8,269 bases of DNA from a bacterium (GTDB taxonomy: Bacteria; Gemmatimonadota; Gemmatimonadetes; Gemmatimonadales; Gemmatimonadaceae): NCBI GenBank assembly GCA_021802745.1, contig JAJZRK010000079.1, forward strand, positions 5,216 to 13,484, in the 5' to 3' direction. Both the position numbers and the translations under genes were made by a program. This document shows positions 6,517 to 8,269 of the stretch, one piece after another. The stretch's first letter is position 1; the number at the start of each line of letters is the position of its first letter. The notes beneath the pieces are model-generated. The model was not told where the DNA came from. It saw only the letters and a list, made by a program, of their open reading frames with translations, and did no database searches.

Positions 6517-7606
6517 ACCGGAACAGCAGCACGTCGCCGTCGTTCACCACATAGTCCTTGCCTTCGCTGCGCACCGCGCCCGCTTCGCGCGCCCCCTTCC
6601 AGCCGCCGAACTTGATGAAGTCGTCGTAGCCCGCCGTCTCGGCGCGAATGAAGCCGCGCTCGAAATCGGAGTGAATGACGCCCGCGGCCTGCGGCGCCGT
6701 GTCGCCGTGGTGAATGGTCCAGGCGCGCACTTCCTTCTCGCCGGCCGTGAAGTACGTGTGCAGGCCGAGCAGGTGGTAGCCGGCGCGAATGAGGCGGTCG
6801 AGGCCGGCCGACTCGATGCCGAGGTGCGCGAGGAACTCGGCGCGCTCCGCGCCCGGGAGCTCCGAGAGCTCGGCTTCGATCTTGGCCGAGAAGGTGACCA
6901 CCTCCGCCGGCTCGTGATCGCGCTCGATGGCGGCGCGCAGCGCGGTGACGTGGGGGCCCTCGGCGCCGCCCAGTTCGGCGTCGGTGACGTTGGCCGCGTA
7001 GAGGATCGGCTTGAGCGTGAGCAGCTGCAGCGGCTGCAGCCAGGCGCGCTCCTCGGGCGTGAGCGGCACGTGCCAGAGCGCGCGCCCCTCGGCGAGCGGC
7101 GTCAGCGCCTTCTCGAGCGCCGCGGTCTCCACCGCCGCGGTCTTGTCGCCCGTCTTGGCGGTGCGCCGCGCCTTGTCAAGGCGTTTCTCCACCGAGGAGA
7201 GGTCGGCGAGGGCGAGCTCGAACTCGATGGTCTCGCGATCGCGCACGGGGTCAATGGCGCCGTCCACATGCGTCACGTCATGGTCGTCGAAGCAGCGCAC
7301 CACGTGCACGATGGCGTCGGTCTCGCGGATGTTCGACAGGAAGGCATTGCCGCGTCCCTCGCCCTTGGAGGCGCCGCGGACGAGCCCGGCGATGTCCACG
7401 AACTGCACCGTGGCGGGGAGGGTGCGCAGCGGCTTCACCACCGCCGCGAGCGCGTCGAGCCGCGGGTCGGGCACATTCACCACGCCGATGTTCGGATCAA
7501 TGGTGCAAAAGGGGTAGTTGGCCGCTTCGGCACCCGCCGCGGTGATGGCGTTGAAGAGCGACGACTTGCCGACGTTGGGGAGGCCGACGATTCCGAGCGA
7601 GAGCAT
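6506..7606 (-). CDS. ychF: redox-regulated ATPase/GTPase YchF (Obg family)
   Basis: A 366-residue protein, close to the 363 residues of Escherichia coli YchF. Motifs in order: P-loop GLPNVGKS at 8-15, NYPFCTIDPN at 30-39, DIAGLVRGASKGEGRGN at 71-87 (the G3 region, with the hydrophobic residue where classical GTPases have Gln), NVTDAE at 206-211 in the nucleotide-specificity position, and a C-terminal TGS domain from about 285 to the end (T-Y-F-T-A-G-E-K-E-V-R-A-W-T to D-V-L-L-F-R-F-N-V). YchF is a conserved cytoplasmic ribosome-associated P-loop protein, usually ATP-preferring, linked to stress responses and translation. I chose ATG 7606 because family members begin M-x-L-x-x-G-I-V-G-L-P-N-V-G-K. 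The frame stays open upstream, but only through repeats. No Shine-Dalgarno sequence is visible, since the heptamer repeats begin 9 bases upstream. It is a housekeeping gene unrelated to the lasso cluster. Confidence 0.96.
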   Translation of the reverse strand: MLSLGIVGLPNVGKSSLFNAITAAGAEAANYPFCTIDPNIGVVNVPDPRLDALAAVVKPLRTLPATVQFVDIAGLVRGASKGEGRGNAFLSNIRETDAIVHVVRCFDDHDVTHVDGAIDPVRDRETIEFELALADLSSVEKRLDKARRTAKTGDKTAAVETAALEKALTPLAEGRALWHVPLTPEERAWLQPLQLLTLKPILYAANVTDAELGGAEGPHVTALRAAIERDHEPAEVVTFSAKIEAELSELPGAERAEFLAHLGIESAGLDRLIRAGYHLLGLHTYFTAGEKEVRAWTIHHGDTAPQAAGVIHSDFERGFIRAETAGYDDFIKFGGWKGAREAGAVRSEGKDYVVNDGDVLLFRFNV

Positions 7607-7614
7607 GCGGTTGT

Positions 7615-7656
7615 GACGGTAGACGGTAGACGGTGGACGGTGGACGGTGGACGGTA
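7615..7656. repeat. six tandem heptamers GACGGT[A/G]
   Basis: Six consecutive units of 7 bases: GACGGTA twice, GACGGTG three times, GACGGTA once, then a decaying partial unit. Two more units with the same ACGGT core (AACGGTT at 7713-7726) lie in the hairpin to the right with the same 7-base period. The array starts 9 bases from the ychF start codon, so it occupies its 5' leader. Replication slippage is the simple explanation, and any role in expression is unknown. Confidence 0.95.
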
Positions 7657-7664
7657 GACGCGGG

Positions 7665-7706
7665 ACGGAGTTCGGGGAATGCAAAACGGAGTTCGGGGAA
7701 TGCAAA
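7665..7706. repeat. perfect 21-base tandem duplication
   Basis: Two identical, directly adjacent copies at 7665-7685 and 7686-7706, each beginning ACGGAGTTCGG and ending AATGCAAA. They sit between the heptamer array and the hairpin. The perfect identity suggests a recent duplication. No coding potential is seen: the minus-strand frame through it is an upstream extension of ychF without motifs. Confidence 0.95.
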
Positions 7707-7707
7707 A

Positions 7708-7738
7708 CGGACAACGGTTAACGGTTCACCGTTGTCCG
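7708..7738. repeat. perfect inverted repeat, 11-bp stem and 9-base loop
   Basis: CGGACAACGGT (7708-7718) pairs exactly with ACCGTTGTCCG (7728-7738) around the loop TAACGGTTC. The left arm and loop contain AACGGTT twice in tandem, so a shorter alternative hairpin (AACGGT-tc-ACCGTT) is possible. It lies between the divergent ychF and four-helix-bundle genes and has no following T-run on either strand, so it is not a standard terminator. It may be a dispersed palindromic repeat or an operator. Confidence 0.85.
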
Positions 7739-7804
7739 CAGCTATTGGCCAAACCGGGCGCCGACGGCGCCGCGTGCCAGGGGTGCAATGAAAAGTAACC
7801 TGGT

Positions 7805-7831
7805 GGGGAAGTCTGGTACTGCTGCTTCCCC
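7805..7831. promoter_or_regulatory. small inverted repeat upstream of the four-helix-bundle gene
   Basis: GGGGAAG (7805-7811) and CTTCCCC (7825-7831) form a perfect 7-bp stem with a 13-base loop, 35 bases before the start codon of the downstream gene. It could be an RNA hairpin in the 5' leader or a protein-binding site, but may be chance in such GC-rich DNA. A second short palindrome with GGCGCC arms lies near 7759-7772. Confidence 0.4.
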
Positions 7832-7855
7832 GTCGGGGCGCGATGTTGCGGGTAC

Positions 7856-7863
7856 AGGAGGAG
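7856..7863 (+). promoter_or_regulatory. strong ribosome-binding site of the four-helix-bundle gene
   Basis: AGGAGGAG immediately precedes ATG 7867 (3 bases after its end, about 6 after the AGGAG core). It is the strongest Shine-Dalgarno match in the window and fixes this start. Confidence 0.75.
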
Positions 7864-7866
7864 CCC

Positions 7867-8269
7867 ATGCACGACTACCGGAAGCTGGACGTGTGGACGA
7901 AGTCGCATGAACTCGCGCTCGATGTGCACCGCATCACGGCGACGCGAGGCAGGGGGGCGGACGAGGCGGCCGACGCCGGCGCGCTCGGTCACGCGCACGT
8001 GGCGGCGGATGCGGACCTTCGGGCGGCGGTCCGACGGGCGGCGGTGCGCGTGCCCATCCTCATCGTCGTCGGTTGCGAAGCCGAGGCGGCCCCCGAGTTT
8101 GCGCGGGCGATGCGCGACGCGGCGACCGCGGTGGACGAGCTCGCGTACCAGCTGCGCTTTGCGCGCGATGCGGGGGTGCTGGAGGCGGTGCCATTCGCCA
8201 AGCTGGAGGCGCGTGCCAACCAGCTGCGGGCCATGCTCGGTGGCCTCAACCGCACGGTGCGGCAGATCG
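7867..8269 (+). CDS. four-helix-bundle protein (S23/23S rRNA intervening-sequence type), partial
   Basis: The open frame runs from ATG 7867 past the window end, 134 codons seen. The opening MHDYRKLDVWTKSHELALDV matches the start of the PF05635 four-helix-bundle family (x-D-Y-R-K-L-x-V-W-x-K-A-H-E-L). Further family blocks are L-R-A-A-V-R-R-A-A-V-R-V-P, E-F-A-R-A-M-R-D-A, ELAYQLRFARDAGVLE and a C-terminal helix ending in L-N-R-T-V-R-Q-I. Members of about 115-130 residues are encoded in 23S rRNA intervening sequences or as solitary chromosomal genes. Here it is solitary, with no rRNA nearby. The molecular function is not established, and a role as a small RNA- or protein-binding scaffold is inferred. 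The usual P-x-N-I-A-E-G turn is replaced by VPILIVVG, and the stretch after helix 1 is Ala/Asp/Gly-rich, so this is a divergent member. The preceding AGGAGGAG supports the start. The product is nearly complete, since the family ends near here. Confidence 0.8.
   Translation, partial: MHDYRKLDVWTKSHELALDVHRITATRGRGADEAADAGALGHAHVAADADLRAAVRRAAVRVPILIVVGCEAEAAPEFARAMRDAATAVDELAYQLRFARDAGVLEAVPFAKLEARANQLRAMLGGLNRTVRQI

Noticed and set aside
6671..7657. 328-codon plus-strand open frame opposite ychF
   Set aside because: Antisense shadow of a conserved gene. The composition is Arg/Glu/Gly-rich and no motif is seen.
7615..7706. CRISPR array
   Set aside because: The repeats are 7 and 21 bases and directly adjacent, with no unique spacers and no cas genes.
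7607..7714. Upstream extension of ychF through the repeats
   Set aside because: It would add S-P-N-S-V and P-S-T-V-x-R repeats ahead of the conserved M-L-S-L-G-I-V-G start. This is a reading of the DNA repeats, not protein conservation.
7708..7738. Rho-independent terminator
   Set aside because: It has a perfect stem but no U-tract on either strand, and it lies between divergent gene starts where a terminator is not expected.

Overview
The window is GC-rich (low only in the first 40 bases) and almost fully coding. The best guess for the source is a Gemmatimonadota-like or other high-GC soil bacterium. That guess rests on the high G/C third codon positions, GTG starts, the lasso-type gene set and the ACGGT-heptamer intergenic repeats, and no marker gene fixes the taxon.

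Left part (1-801): an A-run followed by a 26-base G-run, then three short related reading frames ending at 195, 653 and 789. Their C-terminal 20 or so codons match as V-T-x-[KR]-V-D-x-x-G-R-x-D-G-G-x-G-x-x-x-R-T-stop, with differences concentrated at wobble positions. Copies 1 and 2 also show the lasso leader pattern W-x-x-P-x-L-x-x-L-G ahead of V-T. Copy 1 shows it only if one G is removed from a G-run at 113-117. I read these as three tandem lasso-type precursor genes, with copy 1 frameshifted and copy 3 having a degenerate leader.

Middle (802-6516): four tightly packed genes on the same strand. They encode an asparagine-synthetase-like lasso cyclase lacking the glutaminase Cys, an HPr-kinase-like peptide kinase, a nucleotidyltransferase-fold protein of the PF14907 type, and an ABC exporter with fused membrane and ATPase domains. 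This resembles the paeninodin/pseudomycoidin type of lasso cluster, where the kinase phosphorylates the C-terminal hydroxy residue of the precursor. All three precursors here end in Thr, which would be the acceptor. No leader-binding RRE protein (B1) and no transglutaminase-like leader peptidase (B2) is encoded in the window.

Right part: the ATPase/GTPase gene ychF on the minus strand converges on the exporter gene with an 11-base overlap. A divergent spacer follows, with heptamer repeats abutting the ychF start, a perfect 21-base duplication and an 11-bp-stem hairpin. Last is a divergent gene for a four-helix-bundle (S23/IVP-like) protein, which runs off the window end.

Most interesting result: a probable uncharacterised lasso peptide family. 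It has an 18-residue core, a Lys/Arg first residue, Asp at position 9 as the only spacing-compatible ring acceptor, a basic tail and a conserved C-terminal Thr, next to a kinase and a nucleotidyltransferase.
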